Shown here: positions 8,661 through 16,741 of the stretch, in pieces | Numbering within the stretch: position 1 is the first letter of the stretch | Layout of the letters: each line of letters begins with the position of its first letter | NCBI GenBank assembly: GCA_902779055.1 | Contig: CACZAD010000008.1 | Coordinates: 1-64,000, forward strand | Length of the DNA stretch: 64,000 nt | Reading direction: 5' to 3' | Origin: Fibrobacter succinogenes | Lineage (GTDB): Bacteria; Fibrobacterota; Fibrobacteria; Fibrobacterales; Fibrobacteraceae | Program-made: the position numbers and the translations under genes | The notes under the pieces: generated by a model | Told to the model about the DNA's origin: nothing | Seen by the model: the letters and a program-made list of their open reading frames with translations, nothing else | Database searches by the model: none

Positions 8661-8704
8661 GAGGTGAGAGCAAATATAGAAAAGCCGTTGAATGTTGTCA
8701 AGGG

Positions 8705-9169
8705 TTACAAGTACTTGTCTTCGGCGGCGCGGAGGATCGAGAGGAACTCGGCCGGAGTCTTCGAACCGATAAGATCCTTGCGGACGTTCCCGTCAGCGAG
8801 GAGGCGGCTCACGGAAGAGAGAGCCTTGAGGTGCGGACCTACGGTATTGCCCGGGCTCACGATGAGGATGAGCAAGTACACCGGTTCGCCGTCGAAGGAC
8901 TGGAAGTCCAGGCCCTTTTCGATGGTAGCTGCGACCATGCACATACGGTCAACGTAGTCGATCTTTGCGTGCGGGACTGCGAGGCCACAACCGATGCCTG
9001 TGGAACGGCTTTGTTCGCGGCTCCAGATGGCTTCGAAAATTTCGTCGCGGTGATCAAGTTTGTAGGCGCTGCAAAGTGTATCTACCAATTCGTTAAGAAT
9101 GGCTTCCTTGGTTTCACTGGAAGAATTAATCAAAATGCAATTATCTACAAATCTTTCAGATAGGCGCAT
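8705..9169 (-). CDS. PTS EIIA domain protein, PtsN-like
   Basis: This is a 154-residue single-domain phosphotransferase protein of the fructose/mannitol EIIA fold. The phosphorylatable histidine is His67 in GCGLAVPHAKI. The remaining motifs (LILIVSPGNTVGPHLKALSSVSRLL) fit the family. The start was set at the ATG with AAAGGA 8 nt upstream, not at an earlier in-frame ATG without one. There is no sugar-specific EIIB or EIIC next to it, so a regulatory role like PtsN is more likely than sugar uptake. Its partner phosphocarrier is not in the window. Confidence 0.88.
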   Translation of the reverse strand: MRLSERFVDNCILINSSSETKEAILNELVDTLCSAYKLDHRDEIFEAIWSREQSRSTGIGCGLAVPHAKIDYVDRMCMVAATIEKGLDFQSFDGEPVYLLILIVSPGNTVGPHLKALSSVSRLLADGNVRKDLIGSKTPAEFLSILRAAEDKYL

Positions 9170-9239
9170 GTTGTATCCTTTTGATGTACTAATCAACCTA
9201 ATATTTTAGAAAAAAAATGACATTTTGAAAGATTTATAT

Positions 9240-10001
9240 CTAAAATATGTTTAAAAAAGAAGATAATTCTAGCTCTGTTTCGGTCGTTTTTAGCTTTTCG
9301 ATCGCTTTTTTCATGAGACCGACGTCGATTTGGCCGGGGGCGGCCGCCTTCCCGATAGACCCGTAAGTGAGGTTTGCGCCTTCCTTCAAAGACCAGATTC
9401 GGCTGATTTTTCCGGTTTCGCCCATGCCGAAGGCGGCGATGAATTCGAACCCTTTTGCCCTTTTGGCAAACTTGTAAAGCCTTGCGCAGTCGTCCTTGGA
9501 GTTGCTCATGGCGGCAATCTTGATGCCGTCGGCCTTGACCTTCTTGACGTCGGTGAGGTAATTCTTGAGTTCGAGGTCGCTCGGGATGCGCGAGAAGTTA
9601 TGCTCGGAGATGAGGATCTTTACGCCGAGGGGCTTGGTGAGCTTGCGGAGCTCGTCGTAGTCGTGGAGGCAATCGCGTTCGAGGTCGATCCAGTCGGGAT
9701 GATCGCTTGCTTCGAGGATGGACTTCCACAGGGCAGGGCGCTCGATGGCTCTTGCGTTTTCGAAGATGCCTCCGTCTCGGTCCAGTCGGATAGTGCCTAA
9801 TTGTATAGCATCGGGGGCGATTTTGCGGATGCGTTCAGAAAGCCCTTGCCAGAGGGATTCGTCAAAGAAGTCGTAACGGATTTCGAGGACGTCGCAATTG
9901 TTGTAGTCGATGCGTGCCGGGTGAAGTTCTTCGCTTTCGGCGGCGGTGAGCGTATCGGGGTCTACAAGCCCGACCAGATGGGGACCTTGAGAGTTTTTCA
10001 T
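9240..10001 (-). CDS. aroD: Type I 3-dehydroquinate dehydratase
   Basis: This 253-residue enzyme catalyses the third step of the shikimate pathway, dehydrating 3-dehydroquinate through a lysine Schiff base. Visible motifs are EIRYDFF near the N-terminus, the catalytic histidine in ISEHNF, the Schiff-base lysine in DGIKIAAM, and the substrate-binding GSIGKAAAPGQ near the C-terminus. The start chosen is the ATG before KNSQG. It lies 4 nt after TATCTTTG on the minus strand and has no ribosome-binding site, which suggests a leaderless message. An upstream in-frame ATG at 10016 would overlap that promoter element. Confidence 0.88.
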   Translation of the reverse strand: MKNSQGPHLVGLVDPDTLTAAESEELHPARIDYNNCDVLEIRYDFFDESLWQGLSERIRKIAPDAIQLGTIRLDRDGGIFENARAIERPALWKSILEASDHPDWIDLERDCLHDYDELRKLTKPLGVKILISEHNFSRIPSDLELKNYLTDVKKVKADGIKIAAMSNSKDDCARLYKFAKRAKGFEFIAAFGMGETGKISRIWSLKEGANLTYGSIGKAAAPGQIDVGLMKKAIEKLKTTETELELSSFLNIF

Positions 10002-10005
10002 GTGC

Positions 10006-10013
10006 CAAAGATA
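10006..10013 (-). promoter_or_regulatory. TATCTTTG promoter element before aroD
   Basis: Read on the minus strand, TATCTTTG matches the Bacteroidetes-type TAnnTTTG element and is followed by 4 nt and then the aroD ATG. Confidence 0.45.
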
Positions 10014-10116
10014 CATTTTTTGAGTTTAGTACGATATATATTGGGCAGGCGATTCTTCCTGCTTCCTACTGTTAATTGCGAATTTTCTACATTATAATAG
10101 AACAAAAGGATTACTT

Positions 10117-10698
10117 ATGGCTGATTGTAACGAGAATAAAGAAAAGCAGACCCCCGACATGCTCAAGAAGGCAGAAGACTTCCTTGCCTCCAAGCGCAGA
10201 ATATTTTTGTGGGGCGGTGTCGATGACGAAAGCGCAGAACGTATTGTCAAGCAGCTTTTGTACCTGGATTCCCTGAATCACGAAGACATTGTCTTTTTCA
10301 TCAACAGCCCGGGTGGCGTCATCAGCAGCGGCCTTGCCATTTATGACTGTATGAATGCCATCCAGAGCGATGTCGTGACTGTTTGCTGCGGACAGGCTGC
10401 CTCCATGGGCGCCGTTCTTTTGACGGCCGGTGCAAAGGGCAAGCGCACCGCATGGCCGAATGCTCGCATCATGATCCACCAGCCGCTTATCCATGGCGAA
10501 ATAGTCGCTCCCGCAAGCGATATCCAGATCCAGGCCGAAGAAATGCTTCGCATCCGTGGCATCACGGGCAAGATTCTTGCCGAAACGTCCAACCACACGA
10601 TCGAACAGATTGACCGCGATACGGAACGCGACAATTTCATGTCTGCCGAAGAGGCCAAGGCTTACGGTCTCGTAGATAAAGTCGAGAGTTTAGTCTAA
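10117..10698 (+). CDS. clpP: ATP-dependent Clp protease proteolytic subunit
   Basis: This 193-residue serine peptidase forms the proteolytic chamber that works with ClpA/ClpX-type ATPases in the cytoplasm. The catalytic serine is Ser96 in GQAASMGA, the histidine is His121 in MIHQP, and the aspartate lies in DTERDNFMSAEEA. The oxyanion loop SPGGVISSG is present. AAAGGA lies 10 nt upstream of the ATG. The last base of its stop codon is the first base of the ftsY start, so the two genes are translationally coupled. No Clp ATPase gene is adjacent. Confidence 0.95.
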   Translation: MADCNENKEKQTPDMLKKAEDFLASKRRIFLWGGVDDESAERIVKQLLYLDSLNHEDIVFFINSPGGVISSGLAIYDCMNAIQSDVVTVCCGQAASMGAVLLTAGAKGKRTAWPNARIMIHQPLIHGEIVAPASDIQIQAEEMLRIRGITGKILAETSNHTIEQIDRDTERDNFMSAEEAKAYGLVDKVESLV

Positions 10699-11618
10699 TG
10701 GGTTTATTTTCTGCAATCAAGAATGGTCTTGCCAAGACTCGCGATGCATTGCTTGGCGAGTTGAAGGGCATTGTCGGTGCCGGTAAAATTACTGACGAAA
10801 CGCTCGAGGACCTTGAAGAACACCTCATCAAGGCCGACGTCGGTGTCGAGGCCGCATTCCTTTTGACGGACGCGCTCCGCGAAAATGCCTTGGGCAAGTC
10901 GCTTACGACAGAGCAGGTGCTTGACATCATGCGTTCCGAAGCGGAACGTCTCCTGAAGGATCCTCCTCCGTTCGAAATCAAGGGCAAGCCGCATGTGGTT
11001 CTCGTGATTGGCGTGAATGGTGCCGGCAAGACGACGACCATCGGAAAGCTTGCCGCCCGCCTCAAGGACGAAGGCAAGAAGGTGATGATTGCGGCTTGCG
11101 ATACGTTCCGTGCTGCGGCGATTGACCAGCTCGAAACTTGGGCCGAACGTTCGGGTGCCGAATTCGTGAAGCATCAGGAAGGTTCCGATCCGGCGGCTGT
11201 TGCGTTTGACGCCTGCAATGCCGCAGTCGCCCGTGGCTGCGACGTGGTGTTGATCGATACTGCCGGTCGTCTGCACAACAAAGACTACTTGATGGAAGAA
11301 CTCAAGAAGATTGTCCGTGTCATCAAGAAGGTGGATCCGGCGATGCCGCACGATATGTGGCTCGTGATTGACGGTAACACCGGACAGAACACCATCAACC
11401 AGACAAAGATCTTTAACCAGAGCTTCCCGCTGACCGGTCTTGTCGTGACAAAGCTCGATGGGACTGCCCGTGGTGGCTCCGTGCTTTCGATTGCAAGTTC
11501 TTTGCAGATTCCAATCCGTTGGGTCGGTATGGGCGAACGCATAGACCAGCTCGTGGAATTCAACAAGCGTGACTACGTGGACGGTCTTTTCGAAAACGCC
11601 TTGGAAAACAGGGAGTAG
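10698..11618 (+). CDS. ftsY: Signal recognition particle receptor FtsY
   Basis: This 306-residue SRP receptor GTPase targets ribosomes making membrane proteins to the inner membrane. It has the NG domain only, without a long acidic N-terminal region. The P-loop GVNGAGKTTT is near residues 105-114. The RAAAIDQLE segment, DTAGRLHNK and TKLDGTARGGS follow in the family order. It overlaps clpP by 1 nt and is followed 3 nt later by the small lipoprotein gene, so it sits inside an operon. Confidence 0.95.
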   Translation: MGLFSAIKNGLAKTRDALLGELKGIVGAGKITDETLEDLEEHLIKADVGVEAAFLLTDALRENALGKSLTTEQVLDIMRSEAERLLKDPPPFEIKGKPHVVLVIGVNGAGKTTTIGKLAARLKDEGKKVMIAACDTFRAAAIDQLETWAERSGAEFVKHQEGSDPAAVAFDACNAAVARGCDVVLIDTAGRLHNKDYLMEELKKIVRVIKKVDPAMPHDMWLVIDGNTGQNTINQTKIFNQSFPLTGLVVTKLDGTARGGSVLSIASSLQIPIRWVGMGERIDQLVEFNKRDYVDGLFENALENRE

Positions 11619-11621
11619 TTT

Positions 11622-11954
11622 TTGAGGCTTTTCGCGTTTATTGTAATTGTGGCTGCGTTTTGCGCTTGTTCGGATTCGGCTTCGAAGCCGGATGACAAGC
11701 TCGTTGCTGCATTTGTCGAAATGCGTGTCGCCGAGTCTCTTTATGGGGGCGAAGCTCCCATGTCCCGCCTAGTCCGTCGCGATATCATGAACAAGTACGG
11801 CTATACGCGCGAACAGTTTGTCAAGGAAGTCGACAAGGTCCTTGATGACGAGACTCGATGGATTGCTTTTCAGCAGGCTGTTTCGGACAGGATTGATTCC
11901 TTGCTTGGTATTCCGAAGGTCGTCAAGGTTGATGCAAAGAAGGGCAAAAAATGA
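11622..11954 (+). CDS. Small lipoprotein, DUF4296-like
   Basis: This 110-residue protein has a hydrophobic N-terminus and a lipobox-like end (AAFCACSD), so it is probably anchored to a membrane. The remainder (KLVAAFVEMRVAESLYGG, then VRRDIMNKYGYTREQF) resembles DUF4296 lipoproteins known from Bacteroidetes, whose function is unknown. The start is TTG, 3 nt after the ftsY stop. The C-terminus is Lys-rich. It overlaps the next gene by 4 nt (ATGA). Confidence 0.7.
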   Translation: MRLFAFIVIVAAFCACSDSASKPDDKLVAAFVEMRVAESLYGGEAPMSRLVRRDIMNKYGYTREQFVKEVDKVLDDETRWIAFQQAVSDRIDSLLGIPKVVKVDAKKGKK

Positions 11955-12427
11955 TGAAGCCGTTTGTGTGGATCGCTCTTGTGTTGAGCCTTGCCTTGTC
12001 CGCTTTCGCAGCTCCTCCGCCAAAGCCCAAGCTCGTGCGCTGGATGGACTATACCGAAGCCCTGAAAAAGGCGAAGGGTGCGGACAAGCTTATATTCGTC
12101 GATCTCTATGCGGACTGGTGTGTGCCCTGCCGCATCATGGATGCGAACACTTATTCGGATCCGACGGTAGCCTCGCTTTTGAACACCCGGTTTTTCCCGG
12201 TCAAGCTTGACGTGGATTCTCAAGACACGATTGTCTGTGACGGCAAGCGCAAGACGGTGCAGCGCTGCTACTTTGACGTGTGGAATTTGAGCGTGCTCCC
12301 GGCATTTGTCCTGATTGCCCCGAAAGGGCTCTCGATCTTGACGATTAAAGATTCCTATACTGCAGAGGAAATGAAGTATTTGCTCTACCAGATTCTTGAA
12401 AAAGAGAAGGAGTGGATTTCGAAATGA
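11951..12427 (+). CDS. Exported thioredoxin-like protein
   Basis: This is a 158-residue protein with a signal peptide (ending near AFA-APPP) and one thioredoxin fold of the thioredoxin_7 type. The redox motif is WCVPC within FVDLYADWCVPC. A further Cys pair (TIVCDGKR, VQRCYF) lies in the middle. It probably acts in the periplasm as a thiol reductase or oxidase. It overlaps the lipoprotein gene before it and the glycosyltransferase gene after it by 4 nt each. Confidence 0.85.
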   Translation: MMKPFVWIALVLSLALSAFAAPPPKPKLVRWMDYTEALKKAKGADKLIFVDLYADWCVPCRIMDANTYSDPTVASLLNTRFFPVKLDVDSQDTIVCDGKRKTVQRCYFDVWNLSVLPAFVLIAPKGLSILTIKDSYTAEEMKYLLYQILEKEKEWISK

Positions 12428-13575
12428 GTGAAAACGTTCTCTTTTATGCCCAGATCGTTTTTTGGGTGATGCTTTTCTTGATTGTCCATTGCTATTTGCT
12501 GTTCCCGATGACGCTCCCCTTTGTGAGTGAAATCTTCAAGCGCAAAAAGAAACCGGAAGCAGGCAATGCCGAACTCCCGACGGTGTCCATTTTGATTTCG
12601 GCCTACAACGAAGAAGCCGTGATCGAACGCAAGATCCATAACATCCTGGAGATCGATTACCCCAAGGAAAAGCTCGAAGTTCTCATTGGCGATGACGGTT
12701 CTGCGGACAGGACGGCTGAAATTGTCGCACGCTATGCCGACCAGGGAATCACGCTGGTCAAGGCTCCGAAGAATGCGGGAAAGGCGGCCATGCTGAACCG
12801 CTTGCAGAAAATTGCAAAGAACGACATCTTGCTCTTTTGCGATGCGAATACGATGTTCTTCCCGAACGTTGTGCGTAAGCTGGTGAACCCGTTCCAGGAT
12901 AAAAAAATCGGTTGCGTCTGCGGTCACCTGATTCTTTCGGACAAGAGCGGAAGCGTCTTGGGCAAAGGCGAAAGCTCGTACTGGGATCTGGAAAGTGAAA
13001 TCAAGAAGTTCGAAGGTGTGCTGGACCGTTTGATTGGCGGTAACGGTGCGCTTTACGCTATCCGTAACGGACTCTATACGGAACTTCCGGTCAAGAAGAG
13101 CGTCATGGACGACTTCTTTGTGACGACGAAGATTTTGCAGAAAGGTTATTACTGCACGTTCGTGGACAGTGCCATCGGTACGGAACAGACTTCGAAGGAA
13201 TCGAGCGGTGAATACAGACGTAAAGTTCGCATTGGCCGTGCAAACTTCAATTACTTGTTCTCTTACTTGCCGCTGTTGAACCCGTTCCGTCCGCTGTTGG
13301 CGTACTTGTTCTTTTCGCATAAGATTGTGCGCTGGTTCTCTCCACATATCATCATTCTTTTGTACGTGGCGAATGCGCTTCTTTTGACGAAGGGACTTTT
13401 CTATCAGGTGTCTTTTGGATGTATGACGCTTGCCCTGATTGTGGCGGTGACGCGAATACTCCCGAGTGCATATTACTTCTTGCTGATGAATCTTGCCATG
13501 CTCAAGGGATTCTTCCTTGCATTCAAGCGTGAACGCAGTGGCGGCTGGGCCCGCGAAGCCCGCAGCGACGAGTAA
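12424..13575 (+). CDS. Membrane glycosyltransferase, family 2
   Basis: This 383-residue inner-membrane glycosyltransferase has one N-terminal membrane segment and two or more near the C-terminus. The GT2 domain has SILISAYNEEAVIERKI, the nucleotide-sugar site IGDDGSADRT, the metal-binding FCDANTMF (DxN variant) and an acceptor region MDDFFVTTK. The Q(R/Q)xRW-like motif of processive synthases appears only as RRKVRIGRA. The start has GGAG 12 nt upstream and overlaps the previous stop as ATGA. Product is unknown; a role in surface polysaccharide is inferred. Confidence 0.87.
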   Translation: MSENVLFYAQIVFWVMLFLIVHCYLLFPMTLPFVSEIFKRKKKPEAGNAELPTVSILISAYNEEAVIERKIHNILEIDYPKEKLEVLIGDDGSADRTAEIVARYADQGITLVKAPKNAGKAAMLNRLQKIAKNDILLFCDANTMFFPNVVRKLVNPFQDKKIGCVCGHLILSDKSGSVLGKGESSYWDLESEIKKFEGVLDRLIGGNGALYAIRNGLYTELPVKKSVMDDFFVTTKILQKGYYCTFVDSAIGTEQTSKESSGEYRRKVRIGRANFNYLFSYLPLLNPFRPLLAYLFFSHKIVRWFSPHIIILLYVANALLLTKGLFYQVSFGCMTLALIVAVTRILPSAYYFLLMNLAMLKGFFLAFKRERSGGWAREARSDE

Positions 13576-13618
13576 TGGGCAATTAGGAGAGCGGAATTCG
13601 GAATGAGGAGTTAAGATT

Positions 13619-13751
13619 GTCATTCCCGACTTGGTCGGGAATCTCCTTATACGTATTACGCCTCGTCATCCTGAGCGAAGTGTAACGGAGTCGAAGGATC
13701 TAGTCAAGTCTTGTTTCGCAGTGTCATCCCGGCCCCAGTGCCGGGATCGCC
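13619..13751. repeat. Cluster of three dispersed repeat units
   Basis: Three units follow one another. At 13619-13646 is GTCATTCCCGAC...GTCGGGAATCTCC. At 13665-13701 is a unit beginning GTCATCCTGAGCGAAG and ending TCGAAGGATCT. At 13723-13751 is GTCATCCCGGCC...GCCGGGATCGCC. Each has inverted ends. The gap between the glycosyltransferase and the next gene consists almost wholly of these repeats. Confidence 0.75.
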
Positions 13752-13793
13752 ATCTTGTAAGTGAATAGAAATTATATATTAGAGTGTCGAGAT

Positions 13794-14252
13794 ATGAAGA
13801 AGATTTTGATAACATTACTCTTCGCGCTTGCGTTTGTCGCCGTTCCGGCGAACGCCTTCACGATGGATGCGCAGGGTGGCATCTGCAATCGCGTGAGCAG
13901 CATGGGACACTTCAACATGAGTTTCTATGGTCACTTGTGGTACCCGATTGACCAGATGGTCTTTGCTGGACTTGGCGTGGGTTATGAGGAACTCGACAAT
14001 GTCGGGTATATTCCTGTGTCTGGAAGCCTCTGGGTTCGTCTCCCAATTGGCCGCACGGTGTTGCCGGTTGCCACAGGCGATTTCGGTTATATGTTCGGCA
14101 AGGACGATCAGATGTTCTGGCGTGCCGGTGGCGGGCTCGACATCAAGAATGGTGACCGCACGTCAATCATCGTTTCGAGTGGCTATCAGTTCCTGAACAA
14201 CTCCGGCGAAGGCTACTGGTATTTCCAAGCCGGAATTCTCATCGAGATGTAA
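13794..14252 (+). CDS. Small outer-membrane beta-barrel-like protein
   Basis: This 152-residue protein starts with a clear signal peptide (MKKILITLLFALAFVAVPANA). The rest alternates short amphipathic strands with turns (FYGHLWYPIDQMVFAGLGVGY, SIIVSSGYQF, YWYFQAGILIEM), ending in a hydrophobic strand as outer membrane barrels do. No family was recognised with confidence. TATATT at 13775-13780 may be its -10 element. It converges with the GH5 gene and shares its terminator. Confidence 0.7.
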   Translation: MKKILITLLFALAFVAVPANAFTMDAQGGICNRVSSMGHFNMSFYGHLWYPIDQMVFAGLGVGYEELDNVGYIPVSGSLWVRLPIGRTVLPVATGDFGYMFGKDDQMFWRAGGGLDIKNGDRTSIIVSSGYQFLNNSGEGYWYFQAGILIEM

Positions 14253-14253
14253 A

Positions 14254-14280
14254 AAAATGCCCGCTTGCGGCGGGCATTGT
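14254..14280. terminator. Shared terminator between convergent genes
   Basis: AATGCCCGC and GCGGGCATT form a strong stem. The minus-strand side has a run of seven T, serving the GH5 gene. The plus-strand side has only a weak T-run. Confidence 0.75.
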
Positions 14281-14297
14281 AAAATCAGAAATTGACT

Positions 14298-14333
14298 GGA
14301 TCCTTTCGGTCGTGAAGCTCCCTCAGGATGACG
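14298..14333. repeat. Inverted dispersed repeat unit (GGATCCTTTCG...CTCAGGATGAC)
   Basis: This is the reverse-complement orientation of the GTCATCCTGAG...GGATC unit at 13665. It lies in the gap after the GH5 stop codon. Confidence 0.6.
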
Positions 14334-14371
14334 GGGATGCAGCGCGTTTACCAATCACAACGAAGAAGCCG

Positions 14372-15445
14372 TTACCCTTTCGCGATCATGTTCATGAGTT
14401 CGGAGTCGAGGCGTTCGGGGTTGTTGTACTGCTCCAGATTGTTATGGAGCGATTCGCCCTTCGAAACGAGGCCGAAGTCGAGATTCTTGTAGTTCCAGTA
14501 GCTATAACCTACGTCGGCATCGCGGAGAATGTCGAGGAAGTCGCGCATCCAGGCAAGCTGATACTTGCGGGGAACTTGTACGTAAACGCCGAACTCGTTG
14601 CAGCTTACCGGCAAGTCGTACTTGGCGCGGAAATCGAGGGCGTTCTGGATGCTCGCTTGCAAGCGGTCCTTGTCCCATCTGCCGTATTCCACGTCAAGGC
14701 GGGTCGTAGCGCCGGTTTGCGGAGCGGCGTAGTCACCCGGCCACGGGCGTTCAATCTTGAAGAACGGATCGTCGATCCAGGCGGCACCCTGGTGCGTGAA
14801 CGTCACCGGCGTGTAGGTATGGAAGCTGTAGATGGCGTTGTCGTCATCGAGCGGCGTCAGGAATTCGAATTCCCTGGCACTGTTCCACTTGTTGGCGCCT
14901 ACGACGATGGTGTTCTTCGGGGCGTGCTTGCGGATTTCCCAGAAGATTTCGTCCTTGACTTTATCCCAAACCTTGGAATCGCTTGCGGCCGGTTCATTCA
15001 AAAGTTCCATCATCACGCGCGGCATCGAGCTGTAGCGTTCGGCCAAGAAAGCCCAGATCTTGCGCGTGTCCTTGCGGGCGTTCGCATCGGCAAAGAAAGC
15101 CTGTTCGTGGTTGCTGGCGAGGTGGAAGTCGTGACCCGGGCACTTGTGCAAGTCAAGAATCACGTCCAGGTCTGCATCCTGGATGTCCTTGAGAGCCTTG
15201 TCCAGGAGTGCAAAGATTTCTTCGTCCGGCTTGAGTTCGTCGCCTTTAAATAAATTAAAGTAGTCCACCGGCAAGCGGACGTGGTTGAACCCCGCATCGT
15301 GGATGCGCTTGAAATCGCTTGTCCCAAGGAACGTCTTGATGTGTCCGACGACTCCCGGAAAACCGACCGGATCCTTTTCTTCGATGCAGTCAACCTGACT
15401 GAACCATCCTCCCAAATTCACTCCGCGCAATCTTTCTTTCTTCAT
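14372..15445 (-). CDS. Glycoside hydrolase family 5 enzyme without a signal peptide
   Basis: This is a 357-residue retaining glycosidase of the GH5 cellulase group. RGVNLGGWF opens the barrel. The acid/base glutamate is in ELLNEPAA (about residue 149) and the nucleophile glutamate in SCNEFGVY (about 283). HTYTPVTFTHQG and the C-terminal SYWNYKNLDFGL also fit. The N-terminus (MKKERLRG) is charged, and no signal peptide is seen from this ATG or from a TTG 33 nt upstream. It may act on oligosaccharides inside the cell, or be exported by another route. Exact substrate is unknown. Confidence 0.87.
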   Translation of the reverse strand: MKKERLRGVNLGGWFSQVDCIEEKDPVGFPGVVGHIKTFLGTSDFKRIHDAGFNHVRLPVDYFNLFKGDELKPDEEIFALLDKALKDIQDADLDVILDLHKCPGHDFHLASNHEQAFFADANARKDTRKIWAFLAERYSSMPRVMMELLNEPAASDSKVWDKVKDEIFWEIRKHAPKNTIVVGANKWNSAREFEFLTPLDDDNAIYSFHTYTPVTFTHQGAAWIDDPFFKIERPWPGDYAAPQTGATTRLDVEYGRWDKDRLQASIQNALDFRAKYDLPVSCNEFGVYVQVPRKYQLAWMRDFLDILRDADVGYSYWNYKNLDFGLVSKGESLHNNLEQYNNPERLDSELMNMIAKG

Positions 15446-15495
15446 GCGTGCCGTCCCATACTTTGGCTGCCGTGGCAACCGGTTGAATGAATAGG

Positions 15496-15786
15496 TTATT
15501 CGTTTACGATGTTCAAATCTTCGTCGGCGATATTCAAGTCCATGATGACTTCCATATCATCGGGAAGGTTATAAAAATCTACAACCAGGCCCACCTTCTT
15601 GTCTTCGTCCTTCTGCTTGTCGAACTGGACAACGTCGTAAATTTTCATTTTGACGACAGCTTCCTGCGTCACAGGAATTTCAATGGTCATACCCTTGCTG
15701 ATGGGGCCTTCTACAATCTTGCCCTTGAATACCAGACTGGTCTGGTCTTCGCCGAGCGAGGTCTTCTTCACGTGAAATACAGCCAT
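15496..15786 (-). CDS. Small hypothetical protein, beta-rich
   Basis: This is a 96-residue acidic protein with no signal peptide. Its pattern of short strands (SLVFKGKIVEGPISKGMTIEIPV, KMKIYDVVQF, KVGLVVDFYNL) resembles the domain II barrel of translation GTPases, but this is a loose impression and not an assignment. It ends acidic (IADEDLNIVNE). It lies between the GH5 gene and mqnA, 50 nt before the former. Function is not known. Confidence 0.65.
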   Translation of the reverse strand: MAVFHVKKTSLGEDQTSLVFKGKIVEGPISKGMTIEIPVTQEAVVKMKIYDVVQFDKQKDEDKKVGLVVDFYNLPDDMEVIMDLNIADEDLNIVNE

Positions 15787-15873
15787 TATTCTTTAGCCAT
15801 TAATTTTTATTAATCGGTTTCTTTTTTCGTGTGGACATCAATTCTTCCACGCATAAAAATTTAACTTTTTTAC

Positions 15874-16695
15874 ATGCCTCTCCGTGTTGGTCGAATCCCT
15901 TTTCTTGTCTGTGCGCCGTTTTTCTTCAATTCCGTAGGGCGCGAAAATGTTTTTTTTGATACCGAATTTTTTGACGGGCCGCCGAGCGTGCATTGTGCGG
16001 GGCTTAAGGATGGTTCCATCCACCTTTCTCCGGCGTCCTCGATCACCTTTGCGCAAAAACCGGGTGCCTTTGTCTTGTCGCCTTCGCTTTGCACGTCCTG
16101 TTCCTTCGAGGTCCGTTCGGTCAAGCTGTTCTCGCGATATCCAATCGAGGAGCTTTCGAATAAACGCATCCGCATGACTTCGCAAAGTAAAACGTCTGTT
16201 ACTTTGTTGAGGATTCTCCTCGAAAACCGCTATGGACTTTCGCCCGAATATGTGCCGGGGCTTGCCGCTGAAGAGTCTGACGACGCCTGCCTATTGATTG
16301 GCAACCTAGCTCTCGAAGAAAATGAACGCCACCGCTTTGCGTACAGCTATGACCTGGGGACGCTCTGGCAAGAATGGCAAGGACTTCCGTTTGTCTTTGG
16401 CGCCTGGATTATTTCGAAGGAAGCCCTTTCGCCAGGCTTGAGGCCCACGCTCGAATGCTATATGGAACATCTTGAAAAAGGAATCCAGGAGTTCCGCAGG
16501 GATCCGGCCAAGGCTCTGGACGTATGGCTTTCGAAGTACCCCGTCAGTCTGCCGCGCCCGATTGTTGAAGATTATTTTAGCGTTCTCGATTACCGCTTTA
16601 CGGACGAACGGAAAGAGTCCCTTGCCATATTCTTTAAATTGGCCGCCCAAATGGGGCTTGTCGAGTCGGCTCCTCCGATAGAGTTCCTGCAGTAA
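15874..16695 (+). CDS. mqnA: Chorismate dehydratase of the futalosine menaquinone pathway
   Basis: This 273-residue enzyme is MqnA-like (MqnA/MqnD fold), converting chorismate to 3-enolpyruvoyl-benzoate in the futalosine route to menaquinone. The segments VGRIPFLVCAPFF, LKDGSIHLSPASSITFA, VRSVKLFSRYPIEEL and TSQSKTSVTLLRILLENRYG follow the family order, with DDACLLIGNLAL and QGLPFVFGAWI behind. This fits an anaerobe with fumarate respiration. MqnD is similar in fold but these motifs fit MqnA better. No other menaquinone gene is adjacent. TAACTTTT lies 4 nt before the ATG, and no ribosome-binding site is seen. Confidence 0.85.
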   Translation: MPLRVGRIPFLVCAPFFFNSVGRENVFFDTEFFDGPPSVHCAGLKDGSIHLSPASSITFAQKPGAFVLSPSLCTSCSFEVRSVKLFSRYPIEELSNKRIRMTSQSKTSVTLLRILLENRYGLSPEYVPGLAAEESDDACLLIGNLALEENERHRFAYSYDLGTLWQEWQGLPFVFGAWIISKEALSPGLRPTLECYMEHLEKGIQEFRRDPAKALDVWLSKYPVSLPRPIVEDYFSVLDYRFTDERKESLAIFFKLAAQMGLVESAPPIEFLQ

Positions 16696-16741
16696 TCTAT
16701 TTTTGGAATTAGAGTGTGGTGTTGAGGATTCGGAGTTGAGA

